A DNA stretch of 41,357 bases from Candidatus Omnitrophota bacterium (lineage in GTDB: Bacteria > Omnitrophota > Gorgyraeia > 2-02-FULL-51-18). Positions 34,037 to 41,009 of the stretch are shown one piece after another. A program made the translations under genes and the position numbers. The stretch covers positions 1-41,357 of the forward strand of contig JACQQX010000027.1 of NCBI GenBank assembly GCA_016206805.1, read 5' to 3'. A model generated the notes under the pieces. That model saw nothing but the letters and a program-made list of their open reading frames with translations, did no database searches and was not told where the DNA came from. The number at the start of each line of letters is the position of its first letter. Position 1 is the first letter of the stretch.

Positions 34037-34172
34037 AAGCACGAAGCACGAAATCCGAAGCACGAAACAAATTAGAAATTAAAATGACCAAAACATCAAA
34101 CAAGAGGTTTAGAGCATTGAAATTTGAAAAATTTGAATTTGTTTCGAATTTCGTGCTTCGTGCTTCGGATTT
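34037..34172. mobile_element. Inverted-repeat (MITE-like) element
   Basis: Left arm AAGCACGAAGCACGAAAT, followed by CCGAAGCACGAAACAAATT, and right arm AATTTGTTTCGAATTTCGTG followed by CTTCGTGCTTCGGATTT form long, near-perfect inverted arms (outer part 18 bp). The AT-rich middle is noncoding. The right end coincides with the stop codon of the helicase gene on the reverse strand. It separates convergent grxD and the helicase and may terminate both. Confidence 0.75.
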
Positions 34173-36141
34173 AAGTATTTCTTAATTGTCTTTCCGCATC
34201 TACAAGATCCCGGTTAATTTTATGCAAAGCGCTGGTAGCACTTTGACGCAGCTTGGGCGAGACTTGCGGCGCTTGTTTGAGCTGACGCAGCAGTTGCACG
34301 ACCATCCGCAAGTAACGGATAATTTCTCCCTCATCTACCGCCGTGTATCTTTCCAAATCCCGGAACGCGCATCCCGCTACCCAGTTTTCCACGGCGGCTG
34401 CCAGGTGAAAGTGGGGGATTTTGGTGTGGGGATAAACTTTATGCATGGCTTCCTTGGCGTGGATTTTTCTCAAGAATCGCCATGCGGACTTTTCCAGGTG
34501 CTGGAGATGGGCGGGGAGCTTGGGCGCGGTTTCTGTCTTTCGCGGCTCAAACACCATAGCGGCCAGCAACACCGCAAGGCGCGCGTCATCCAGCGTATCC
34601 AAAAGCCCTTCTTCCAGCATTTCCGACAGCAATAATTCATAACCGTACATCCAGGAAGCGAATTCTCCTTTAGCGGTCAGGCCTTCGTCGGCCAGATACC
34701 CAAGCTCATCCAAAATCGCTAGTTTTCTTTCCATGGCCGCCACCCCTTTTTCCCGGCCCTTGCGGTTGGACTGAAAGAAATGAAACGAGCGGGGATAGAT
34801 GTCCAGGAGCTTTGAGCCGAATTGGGAATAAAGATTGAGCAGTGTCGCGTAGCAGGAGTTGAATTGGCTTTCAATGGCTTCGGGGTTGCCGAAAATCATT
34901 TTCTCGATGGTCGCGCAGGAGATGAGGTGCGGATTGACGCGGGCAACCACAAAGCCTTCAGCGTCCATGCCGCGGCGCCCGGCGCGGCCGGCCATTTGAA
35001 AATAATCACGTGTGCGCAGGTACGCGAAATGCGTGCCGTAAAATTTGCGCAGCTCGTCGAACACCACGGTTTTGGCGGGCATGTTGATCCCCAGCGCGAA
35101 AGTTTCCGTGGTGAAGATGAGTTTGATGAGTTTGGATGTGAAAAGCTGCTCAATCACTTCTTTGAGCGTCGGCAGCATGCCCGCGTGGTGAAACGCGATG
35201 CCGCGGTTGACCAGGCGCTTCATGTCGATGGCGCTGGCTTCTTTGGCCAGGTCATAGCGGTCGCAGAGGCTATTGTAAATCTCCTGCACTTGGGTTTTTT
35301 CTTCGGGAGTCAGAAAATCAAAGTGTTGCTGTTCCCAAGCCAGTTCCTCCGCGCGCTTTCTTCCAAACGCGAAATAAAGGCAGGGGAGACGCTTTTCATG
35401 GATGAGGTGCCGGATCAAATCATCCGGGCGGTTGGGTTTTGCCCGGAGCGCTTTTTCAAAATGATGGCCGTGCCGAAAGCGCCGGCGCTGATGCTGTTGA
35501 TGAGGGCCCGTCGCCGGCCATTGCTCGCGGTTCAAGAAACCTTCTTTTTTCATCATGCGCAGGTCGTCGTAAATTTTATTCTGACATTGAAAAAGATGGC
35601 GCAGAGGCACGGGCCGGTGTGATTCGATAATGACTTCGATGGGGTGGTTTAAAATCCGTCGGATCCATTCGGCCACTTCTTCGATGTTGGGGGCGGTGGC
35701 TGATAGCGCCAGAAACCGCACATGCTCGGGTGAGAACATAATGGCCTCTTCCCAAACCGTTCCGCGCTCAACGTCATCCAGGTAATGGACTTCGTCAAAA
35801 ATCACCCAGGAGGTGTTTTTGAGGCGCTCGGGATCTTCAAAAAGTTGATTGCGGTAGATCTCGGTGGTCATGATGACCAGCGGCGCGCTGGCGTTCAGCG
35901 AAACGTCACCCGTCAAAAGCCCTACGCGGTCGGGATAAATTTTTGAAAAGTCGCGGAATTTCTGATTCGACAGCGCCTTGATGGGGGCGGTGTAAATCAC
36001 CCGTTCGTCGCGGGCGAAGGCCTTGTTGATCGCGTATTCGGCGATGGCGGTTTTGCCGGCGCCGGTGGGGGCGGAGACCAAAACCGAATTTTCCGCGTCT
36101 ATAGCGGCGATAGCTTTTTCCTGGAACGGGTCATATTTCAT
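34171..36141 (-). CDS. Ski2-like DEAD/DEAH-box RNA helicase
   Basis: A 656-aa superfamily 2 helicase related to Ski2/Mtr4 and bacterial HelY. Motif I APTGAGKT (residues 24-31), APIKALSNQK (Ia), TGDVSLN, motif II DEVH at 116-119, motif III SAT, GIAFHHAGMLPTLKE, TETFALGINMPAKTVVF and motif VI QMAGRAGRRG are all intact. The C-terminal half has the helical DSHCT-like region found in this group. A His/Arg-rich insertion (about residues 208-240) lies between the two RecA domains. The ATG lies 8 nt after a TATAAT box on the reverse strand. A role in RNA turnover is inferred from the family. Confidence 0.9.
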   Translation of the reverse strand: MKYDPFQEKAIAAIDAENSVLVSAPTGAGKTAIAEYAINKAFARDERVIYTAPIKALSNQKFRDFSKIYPDRVGLLTGDVSLNASAPLVIMTTEIYRNQLFEDPERLKNTSWVIFDEVHYLDDVERGTVWEEAIMFSPEHVRFLALSATAPNIEEVAEWIRRILNHPIEVIIESHRPVPLRHLFQCQNKIYDDLRMMKKEGFLNREQWPATGPHQQHQRRRFRHGHHFEKALRAKPNRPDDLIRHLIHEKRLPCLYFAFGRKRAEELAWEQQHFDFLTPEEKTQVQEIYNSLCDRYDLAKEASAIDMKRLVNRGIAFHHAGMLPTLKEVIEQLFTSKLIKLIFTTETFALGINMPAKTVVFDELRKFYGTHFAYLRTRDYFQMAGRAGRRGMDAEGFVVARVNPHLISCATIEKMIFGNPEAIESQFNSCYATLLNLYSQFGSKLLDIYPRSFHFFQSNRKGREKGVAAMERKLAILDELGYLADEGLTAKGEFASWMYGYELLLSEMLEEGLLDTLDDARLAVLLAAMVFEPRKTETAPKLPAHLQHLEKSAWRFLRKIHAKEAMHKVYPHTKIPHFHLAAAVENWVAGCAFRDLERYTAVDEGEIIRYLRMVVQLLRQLKQAPQVSPKLRQSATSALHKINRDLVDAERQLRNT

Positions 36142-36149
36142 GGGGCTTT

Positions 36150-36173
36150 ATTATACATGAAATGTTGTATAAT
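36150..36173. promoter_or_regulatory. Divergent -10 boxes of the helicase gene and murI
   Basis: TATAAT on the reverse strand (complement of 36150-36155) lies 8 nt from the helicase ATG, and TATAAT on the forward strand (36168-36173) lies 7 nt from the murI ATG. Both boxes form an inverted pair (TTATACA/TGTATAA) in a 39-nt intergenic gap. Neither gene has a ribosome binding site. Confidence 0.55.
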
Positions 36174-36180
36174 GAGTCCC

Positions 36181-37077
36181 ATGCTTAAACCAAGACCAAT
36201 CGGTATTTTTGACTCGGGGATTGGCGGACTCACCGTTTTGCGCGAAATCCGCCGGGAAACGCCCTCTGAGGACATCGTTTACTTTGGCGACACGGCCCGC
36301 GTGCCTTACGGCACCAAGTCCAAGGAAACGATTACCAAGTTTTCTGTTGAAAATATGAAGTTCTTGCAGAATTTTGACATCAAAGTGGCGGTGGTGGCTT
36401 GCAACACGGCGTCATCACTGGCGCTGGATGTTTTGCGCGAGCGGTTTTCGATCCCCATTATCGGCGTGATTGAGCCGGGGGCTCGTCGCGCCATCGCCAC
36501 TACGAAAAATGGCCGGATCGGCGTTATCGGAACCAAAGCCACGATTGGCAGCGGTTCTTATGAAAGCTGTCTCAAGCGTCTGGCCCCTTCTGTGAAAGTT
36601 TATAGCGAAGCCTGTCCGCTTTTTGTTCCGCTGATTGAAGAGGGCTGGCTTGAGGGCGCGACAGTGCGGGATGTGGCGCGGGTGTATCTGGAGCCACTCA
36701 AGTCTTTTCGTATCGATACGCTGATCTTGGGATGCACGCATTATCCGCTTCTGGCGCCGGTGATTCAGGACGTTATGGGGCCTGAGGTACGCCTGGTCAA
36801 CTCCGCCGAAGAAACCGCGGAAGAGGTCAAAGCGCTTTTATCGGAGGACGGGTCCGGGGGAAATGATGCTGACCGTCGCGACGCGGTGACGCGTTTTTAT
36901 GTGTCGGATGAACCGGAAAATTTTAGAACGCTGGGGGAGCGGTTTTTGGGAACGGCCATAGCGTCTGTCGCCAAAGTAGATGAGCACGCGACTTACGCGA
37001 CTGAAAGGAGCGTCAAGTCGCCCGTGCGAATCTATCCCGAGGAGGCGTGGCCTAGCGTCGACGAGGGATCTAGTTGA
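36181..37077 (+). CDS. murI: Glutamate racemase
   Basis: Makes D-glutamate for peptidoglycan. The 298-aa protein has IGIFDSGIGGLTVLREI, the two catalytic Cys residues (C74 in ACNTAS and C185 in GCTHYPLL) and DTARVPYGTKS. The frame is open from 36157, but a -10 box lies at 36168-36173, so the ATG at 36181 is the start. Its presence is good evidence for a peptidoglycan wall. The stop overlaps the start of queD. Confidence 0.95.
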   Translation: MLKPRPIGIFDSGIGGLTVLREIRRETPSEDIVYFGDTARVPYGTKSKETITKFSVENMKFLQNFDIKVAVVACNTASSLALDVLRERFSIPIIGVIEPGARRAIATTKNGRIGVIGTKATIGSGSYESCLKRLAPSVKVYSEACPLFVPLIEEGWLEGATVRDVARVYLEPLKSFRIDTLILGCTHYPLLAPVIQDVMGPEVRLVNSAEETAEEVKALLSEDGSGGNDADRRDAVTRFYVSDEPENFRTLGERFLGTAIASVAKVDEHATYATERSVKSPVRIYPEEAWPSVDEGSS

Positions 37078-37463
37078 TGTACGAAATTATTGTCGAAGAT
37101 GAGTTTTCCGCCGCGCATTTTTTGAAGCTTTATGACGGCAGCTGGGAAAAGCGGCATGGGCATGACTTTAAAGTAGCGGTAACCGTCCAGGCTGAAAAGC
37201 TCGACTCGATGGGAGTAGTGACAGACTTTGAAGCGCTGAAGCCCGCTCTTAAAGGAGTTTTAAAGTCACTGTTGCATATCGCGGTCAATGATCATCCGGA
37301 GTTTAAAGGCGAAAAGCTCAATCCTTCCACGGAAAACATCGCCAAGATCATCTTTAGCCATTTGCAGAAAAACTTTGATTTCAAAACCGCCAAACTGACT
37401 AAAGTAACCGTATGGGAAACACCTGATGCCCAAGCAAGCTATTACGGCGGTCGTGAGTCGTGA
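37077..37463 (+). CDS. queD: QueD/PTPS-family protein lacking the catalytic Cys
   Basis: A 128-aa T-fold protein of the 6-carboxytetrahydropterin synthase family, the second step to queuosine and other 7-deazaguanines. Zinc-ligand histidines remain (FSAAHF and RHGHDF), as do VVTDFEALK and the C-terminal Glu in VTVWETP. The catalytic Cys of the CxxxHGH motif is replaced by Trp (WEKRHGH), and the Asp of the usual DHxxLND segment is missing (LLHIAVND). Activity may be altered. The ATG at 37077 overlaps the murI stop; a TTG at 37074 is an alternative. queE follows after 10 nt. Confidence 0.8.
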   Translation: MYEIIVEDEFSAAHFLKLYDGSWEKRHGHDFKVAVTVQAEKLDSMGVVTDFEALKPALKGVLKSLLHIAVNDHPEFKGEKLNPSTENIAKIIFSHLQKNFDFKTAKLTKVTVWETPDAQASYYGGRES

Positions 37464-37473
37464 GGGATGAGTC

Positions 37474-38199
37474 GTGAGCAGGATAATCGATAAAGCTGTA
37501 GAGACTGAAATCAGCGAGGTGTTTTCTTCGGTGCAGGGGGAAGGGCCGTATCTGGGCGTGCGGCAGATCTTTGTCCGTTTTGGGCGGTGCAATATGCATT
37601 GCTCCTATTGCGATGAGCTGGACAAGATGAAAGAGGGCAAGTTCTCGATCTATTCGCTGGAAAGACTTCTTTTGGAAGTAGACGACTTAGAAAAGGGAAG
37701 TGGCGCGCACCACTCCATCTCTTGCACAGGCGGCGAGCCGCTTTTTTACAGCCGCTTCCTCAAAAACTTTCTCTCCAAGCTCAAAGAGCGGGGACTGCGC
37801 ACGTACCTAGAAACCAACGGCACTTTACCCAAGGAACTAGAAAGCGTCATCCGCACCTGCGACATCATCGCCATGGACCTCAAGCCTTCAAGCAGCACCT
37901 CCGACAAAAACTTCTGGAAAGAACACAAAGACTTCCTAAAAATAGCCCTACAAAAAGAAGTCTTCGTCAAAATGGTAATAACCCCCCAAACCTCCTTCGA
38001 AGAGGTAAAAGAAGGAATCACCCTAGTCCAAAGCGTCAACGCTGGCCTACCTTTCATCTTCCAACCAGTAAGCGAAGCTTTTGGTATCAATACCATTGCC
38101 CTCAAAAAAATCGAGACCGAATTCTTTCCAATAGCCCAAAAACACCTCCACGACGTCCGAATCATCCCTCAAATGCACAAAATCTGGGGTGTGAGATGA
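37474..38199 (+). CDS. queE: 7-carboxy-7-deazaguanine synthase QueE
   Basis: A radical-SAM enzyme that forms the 7-deazaguanine ring. The 241-aa protein has EVFSSVQGEGPYLGVRQIFV, the cluster motif with C39, C43 and C46 (RCNMHCSYCD), SCTGGEPLFYS, YLETNGTLP and MDLKPSS, all typical. The GTG start follows a short repeat of GAGTCGTGAG. From about 37750 onward the base composition changes sharply to A- and C-rich codons with few G-ending ones, although the frame remains intact; the 5' part looks like neighbouring genes. Confidence 0.9.
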   Translation: MSRIIDKAVETEISEVFSSVQGEGPYLGVRQIFVRFGRCNMHCSYCDELDKMKEGKFSIYSLERLLLEVDDLEKGSGAHHSISCTGGEPLFYSRFLKNFLSKLKERGLRTYLETNGTLPKELESVIRTCDIIAMDLKPSSSTSDKNFWKEHKDFLKIALQKEVFVKMVITPQTSFEEVKEGITLVQSVNAGLPFIFQPVSEAFGINTIALKKIETEFFPIAQKHLHDVRIIPQMHKIWGVR

Positions 38200-38212
38200 T
38201 AATAAACTGGAT

Positions 38213-38241
38213 TTGTTATATGAGCGGATTAGAGGTATAAT
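38213..38241 (+). promoter_or_regulatory. Promoter of the DUF5678-like gene
   Basis: TTGTTA (38213-38218), 17 nt, TATAAT (38236-38241), then 6 nt to the ATG at 38248, again the leaderless geometry. The TTG at 38242, in frame, lies right behind the -10 box and is therefore not the start. Confidence 0.6.
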
Positions 38242-38247
38242 TTGGAC

Positions 38248-38439
38248 ATGAAACCGATCAATTTAGACCATATTCTACGCCCTTTCGCTGGTAAGTGGGT
38301 GGCCATGACTCAGGAGAGAGATGCTGTCTTAGCCTCAGGCGAATCCCCTGAACAAGTTTTACTTTTGGCCAGGCGTAAGTATTCTAATGCGCCCATTCTT
38401 GCGTTGGTTCCAAATCTGGACCTAGACTTCGTAGGTTAA
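38248..38439 (+). CDS. DUF5678-like small protein
   Basis: A 63-aa protein with the short pattern PFAGKWVAMTQERDAVLASG-ESPEQVLLLARRK, that is GKWVA, an acidic turn and a helix, as in DUF5678 proteins that commonly precede retropepsin-like genes. The downstream protease-like gene overlaps its stop (TAATG), so the two are translationally coupled. A regulator or partner role is plausible, but none is established here. Confidence 0.65.
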   Translation: MKPINLDHILRPFAGKWVAMTQERDAVLASGESPEQVLLLARRKYSNAPILALVPNLDLDFVG

Positions 38440-38720
38440 TGCGTTTTCCGTATCAACAGCACTCCCGAAATGCCTCTGAGGCATTTCCGCAGAAAACCAC
38501 TCGATTACTTCCTATCATCCCCGTAACTTTTCACGGCAAAGAGCAGATTACAATAGACATGCTTGTTGACTCGGGCGCCAGCGCTTGTCTTGTTCCCGGT
38601 TTCCTCGGGATAGCATTAGGGATTGACGTCCATTCCGGTCCGCGGCAGAAAATCACAGGTTTAGGTGGCAGGCAAGTAGAGGCGCGGTACCACAATGTCG
38701 ATATGTATCCTCGTCCATAA
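38439..38720 (+). CDS. Retropepsin-like aspartic protease domain protein, apparently truncated
   Basis: A 93-aa frame with the active-site motif DMLVDSGASACLVP (Asp-Ser-Gly) followed by ALGIDVHSGPRQKITGLGGRQ, as in bacterial retropepsin-like proteins. Family members continue for about 40 residues with a second conserved segment (typically containing LLGR); this frame stops after DMYPRP. Retropepsins act as dimers, and loss of the second part would probably unfold the protein. Likely a 3' truncated gene. Confidence 0.6.
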   Translation: MRFPYQQHSRNASEAFPQKTTRLLPIIPVTFHGKEQITIDMLVDSGASACLVPGFLGIALGIDVHSGPRQKITGLGGRQVEARYHNVDMYPRP

Positions 38721-38858
38721 AAGAACCTCATTTCAATCCTTTTTAACTCAACTGGGCATTTAGCCAGTCTTTAGCGGTATTAATTGTTACGATTTAGATC
38801 GAAATTTCAAAATTCAAAGAACTGACACCAACATAAGAGAGGTGCAAGAGGCGTCAAC

Positions 38859-38874
38859 TGTCAACAACTGACAC
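38859..38874. repeat. TGTCA-palindrome repeat, copy 1
   Basis: TGTCAACAACTGACAC, with inverted TGTCA/TGACA arms. The same 16 nt recur at 39074-39089; part of the unit (AACTGACACC) occurs at 38820-38829, and its inverse GTGTCAGTTG closes the window at 41348-41357. It resembles an end or target of a small mobile element. Confidence 0.55.
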
Positions 38875-38890
38875 TTAAACTTAAAACGTG

Positions 38891-38965
38891 CTTTCGGTCT
38901 TTTCTTGTCACGGGGCACCTCTCTGGGTATCATGATTATACGCTTTTTGAAGTGTCCACTAAAAC
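38891..38965 (-). mobile_element. IS3-family left-end remnant, inverted copy
   Basis: The reverse complement matches positions 1-75 at nearly every base, including the terminal GTGGACACTTC, TATAATCATGATACC, the GAGAGG site and the first seven codons of orfA (GTGACAAGAAAAGACCGAAAG). Homology stops at 38891. So only the terminus survives. Its outer end abuts the gene remnant at 38967. Confidence 0.8.
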
Positions 38966-38966
38966 G

Positions 38967-39086
38967 GGGGAAGTCCAACTTGACCCCCTTACCGTCAGAC
39001 GATTTGAAGCGCGGCTTGTGAAAGATAATCTACTGAAGAAAACGGTCGAAGAGATTCGTGAAAAGATGTCAAATGTCAACAACTGA
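38967..39086 (+). pseudogene. C-terminal remnant of an unidentified gene
   Basis: A frame without a start, ending at 39086, encodes GEVQLDPLTVRRFEARLVKD, then NLLKKTVEEIREKMSNVNN. The charged, helical composition looks like genuine protein. The 5' part is replaced by the IS3 remnant, and the stop is supplied by the TGTCA-palindrome at 39074-39089. I cannot assign a family. The rest of 38721-39181 shows only repeats. Confidence 0.35.
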
Positions 39087-39089
39087 CAC
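39074..39089. repeat. TGTCA-palindrome repeat, copy 2
   Basis: Identical 16-nt copy of 38859-38874. It is followed by a short tandem ACCAGGTGTG-C-ACCAGGTGTG at 39088-39108. Confidence 0.55.
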
Positions 39090-39149
39090 CAGGTGTGCAC
39101 CAGGTGTGTTAATTTGGCGTAGTAGGGTGGCGGAATTAGGCGCTTAAGG

Positions 39150-39155
39150 TATAAT
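39150..39155 (+). promoter_or_regulatory. -10 box of the small secreted ORF
   Basis: TATAAT 26 nt before the ATG at 39182. A clear AAGGAG (39171-39176) lies 5 nt before the ATG. No good -35 box is seen. Confidence 0.45.
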
Positions 39156-39181
39156 AGAGGGGTAAAAACAAAGGAGCGCAT

Positions 39182-39487
39182 ATGGATTCAAAAGGAAAAG
39201 CAACCGTCACGTTCATTGCAGTAAATTTGCTGGCCGGTTCCGTGGCCTATGCTGTTGATCAACCCGGGCCGACTATTCATTATGCCCCGGAATTGAGCCA
39301 CACATGGACCATTGGGACAAGCGCAACGGCCGCAAGCTATGTCATCGACTTTTCGTTCATGTCGTCTGTAGAGCGGAAAATCCAGAAGGCGGCTCTGCCT
39401 TGGTATGTTACTCCAACAGTTCTTGAGCGAACAATTCGAGAACAAACAGTGGAACAGCGCCCTATTACCTGGGTTTATCAAGTCTGA
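39182..39487 (+). CDS. Small, probably exported protein of unknown function
   Basis: A 101-aa protein with a signal-like N-terminus (KGKATVTFIAVNLLAGSVAYAV; cleavage perhaps after AYA). The rest is polar, with a motif SSVERKIQKAALPWYVTP and a short beta-like end. It has a strong ribosome binding site and a -10 box, so it looks expressed, although it is surrounded by remnants. No family is recognised. Confidence 0.5.
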   Translation: MDSKGKATVTFIAVNLLAGSVAYAVDQPGPTIHYAPELSHTWTIGTSATAASYVIDFSFMSSVERKIQKAALPWYVTPTVLERTIREQTVEQRPITWVYQV

Positions 39488-39681
39488 CGCAGGTGACCCC
39501 CAGGGGTAGGTGGATTTTTATAGACCTCCAGGTGGGGTGATACCACCGTGGACATATATAACCCACCAAGTTTTTTTTCGGGGGGAGGGCTTGCCTAGTG
39601 TGACCACTTTTCCAATATATTTCACCCAGTTTCTAGTTTTCACCCAGGACCTTGAGGCTATAAACTAATTTAAAAAACAAA
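39488..39681. other. Noncoding region with several short palindromes
   Basis: A 194-nt gap before the DGQHR gene. It contains ACCCCCAGGGGT (39496-39507), a GGTGGG/CCCACC pair (39530-39570), TGGGGTGATACCACC, and T8-CG-GGGGGG. I see no ORF and no known RNA family. Pairing could form a structured RNA or a terminator for the upstream ORF; nothing firmer can be said. Confidence 0.3.
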
Positions 39682-39710
39682 TTGACAAAACAAATTAGTA
39701 TTGATACACT
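39682..39710 (+). promoter_or_regulatory. Promoter and possible operator of the DGQHR gene
   Basis: TTGACA (39682-39687), 17 nt, TACACT (39705-39710). A palindrome GTAT-TG-ATAC (39698-39707) overlaps the -10 box, and ACAAATT is directly repeated around the -35 box. An operator for a repressor is a reasonable inference. A frame starting at 39682 would begin in the -35 box and is rejected. Confidence 0.6.
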
Positions 39711-39759
39711 AGGCAACAGCCGTAAGGAAGAAGCACTAAAAATCAACCAGGAGAAAGCC

Positions 39760-40842
39760 ATGCAGATACCAGTGATCAAAATTAATCAGAACCAAAAAGA
39801 TCTTTTCATCACCGCGATGCCCGTACGCGATCTGATGAAGTTAACAAGAGTCGATCTGTGGTCGCCCGAAAAGGAAGGCACGAAGGAGCAAGGGTACCAG
39901 AGAGCAGCCGAGAAATATCACATTGGAAGAATAGCGACCCATCTTCAGAAAGAAGATGCCCTGCTACCCAACGCGATCCTACTGAACTCGCGCAAACCTC
40001 TTGGGTTTGTGGAGCAGGAAAAGGATTCCATGGCTGGTACAATCAATCTCAAGCCTTCCGATGTTTTGTGGAATGTCGACGGTCAGCACAGGGTGGCCGG
40101 CCTGAAGCAGTCCATTGAGGATGGACAACCCGGGATGGAAGATTTCTTCATTCCCGTAGTAATCGCTAATGGGTTAAACAGGGATGAAGAAATGCGTCAG
40201 TTTTATACCGTGAATAAGACGCAGAAGGGTGTTCGCACCGACCTGACGGAACGCCTGATTTGTCAGCAGGCAAAAACTGACAGCGGTCGTGATGATATTC
40301 GTGCGAGCGGGAAGTATTGGATTGTGAGAGCGGTCAAGGTTTCCGACTACCTAAACGAACAGCCGGGCCCCTGGCAGGGTCGTATTCAGTTGCCTAACAC
40401 ATCCAGCAAGGCGCCCGCGAAACAGGGGTCTGTCACCAAGTCGTTGCAACCTCTTTTGAAGGGTGGTTTCCTAGAAGACCAATCCGACAGTTTGGCATGT
40501 CAGTTGATGCTGATCTATTGGAAGGCCGTCCAAGACGTTTTTCCCGAGGCGTTTGCGGAGCCAACGGAATACGCAATTCAAAAAACCGCTGGGCTGTTTC
40601 CTCTTCACGCGGTTGCGAACCGGATCTTCAGGATATGCCAGGCGGAAAACAAATCGTTCAAGCAATCCAAAATGGCAGATCTTCTTCGCAAGGCGGCCGA
40701 AGAGAATGACATGGATAGTGATTTCTGGAGACTGGACAATACCGAGGGCGCTACGCTCTACGGCAGCATGAAGGGCTTCCGAATCCTCGCGGATCGGATT
40801 CTTGACAAACTTCCCACGGCTGACGTTACGGTAGAAGTCTAA
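39760..40842 (+). CDS. DGQHR-domain protein (DndB-like)
   Basis: A 360-aa protein with the defining motif WNVDGQHRVAGLKQS (about residues 105-119), preceded by YHIGRIATHLQKEDALLPNA and followed by FYTVNKTQKGVRTDL, all typical of the DGQHR/ParB-like fold seen in DndB (phosphorothioation regulator) and in proteins of DNA-modification or mobile islands. AGGAG before the ATG at 39760 and the promoter at 39682 fix the start. It is a lone gene: no dndCDE, dpdA or nuclease genes flank it in the window. Its role here is unknown; a DNA-binding regulator is likely. Confidence 0.8.
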   Translation: MQIPVIKINQNQKDLFITAMPVRDLMKLTRVDLWSPEKEGTKEQGYQRAAEKYHIGRIATHLQKEDALLPNAILLNSRKPLGFVEQEKDSMAGTINLKPSDVLWNVDGQHRVAGLKQSIEDGQPGMEDFFIPVVIANGLNRDEEMRQFYTVNKTQKGVRTDLTERLICQQAKTDSGRDDIRASGKYWIVRAVKVSDYLNEQPGPWQGRIQLPNTSSKAPAKQGSVTKSLQPLLKGGFLEDQSDSLACQLMLIYWKAVQDVFPEAFAEPTEYAIQKTAGLFPLHAVANRIFRICQAENKSFKQSKMADLLRKAAEENDMDSDFWRLDNTEGATLYGSMKGFRILADRILDKLPTADVTVEV

Positions 40843-40857
40843 GAATAGGTAACAATA

Positions 40858-40898
40858 GGGTGGTTCTTGGGCCAATTAAAAGGCTCAAGAACCGACCC
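40858..40898 (+). terminator. Strong hairpin after the DGQHR gene
   Basis: GGTTCTTGGGCC (40862-40873) pairs with GGCTCAAGAACC (40882-40893) with one mismatch around AATTAAAA, and flanking GGGT/ACCC extend the stem. There is no U-tract, but the position 15 nt after the stop suits a terminator or mRNA-end stabiliser. Confidence 0.6.
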
Positions 40899-40929
40899 TG
40901 CGCCTGTTAGCGGCTGTATTTAAGCATTT

Positions 40930-40977
40930 AAGGGGTCAAGTCTCTCCTTGCAAGATAAGGGGTCAAGTCTCTCCTTG
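40930..40977 (+). repeat. Two REP-like repeats upstream of the Y1 remnant
   Basis: AAGGGGTCAAGTCTCTCCTT (plus G) occurs at 40930-40950 and 40957-40977, a variant of the left-flank REP at 307-334. The second is followed by ACT and thereby provides the TTGACT -35 box of the next gene. Confidence 0.75.
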
Positions 40978-41003
40978 ACTACTTAGTAGATTTACGATAG
41001 CAT
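40975..41003 (+). promoter_or_regulatory. Promoter of the decayed Y1 transposase gene
   Basis: TTGACT (40975-40980), 17 nt, TAGCAT (40998-41003), 6 nt, ATG at 41010: the same spacing as at 324-359 although the intervening sequence differs. Confidence 0.5.
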
Positions 41004-41009
41004 CGCCCC

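Noticed and set aside
35439-35630. Forward-strand ORFs opposite the helicase gene (also 34186-34635 and 34822-35622)
   Set aside because: They are antisense shadows of a helicase with all its motifs intact; no promoters or ribosome binding sites and no recognisable domains.
37722-38240. 172-aa ORF in another frame over queE
   Set aside because: It is a shadow made possible by the A/C-rich composition of the queE 3' part; its product is an Arg/His/Pro-rich low-complexity sequence, while the queE frame has conserved motifs.
39760-40842. Complete Dnd phosphorothioation or Dpd system
   Set aside because: Only a DndB-like DGQHR protein is present; no cysteine desulfurase, DndC, DndD, DndE, DpdA or restriction genes lie in the window.
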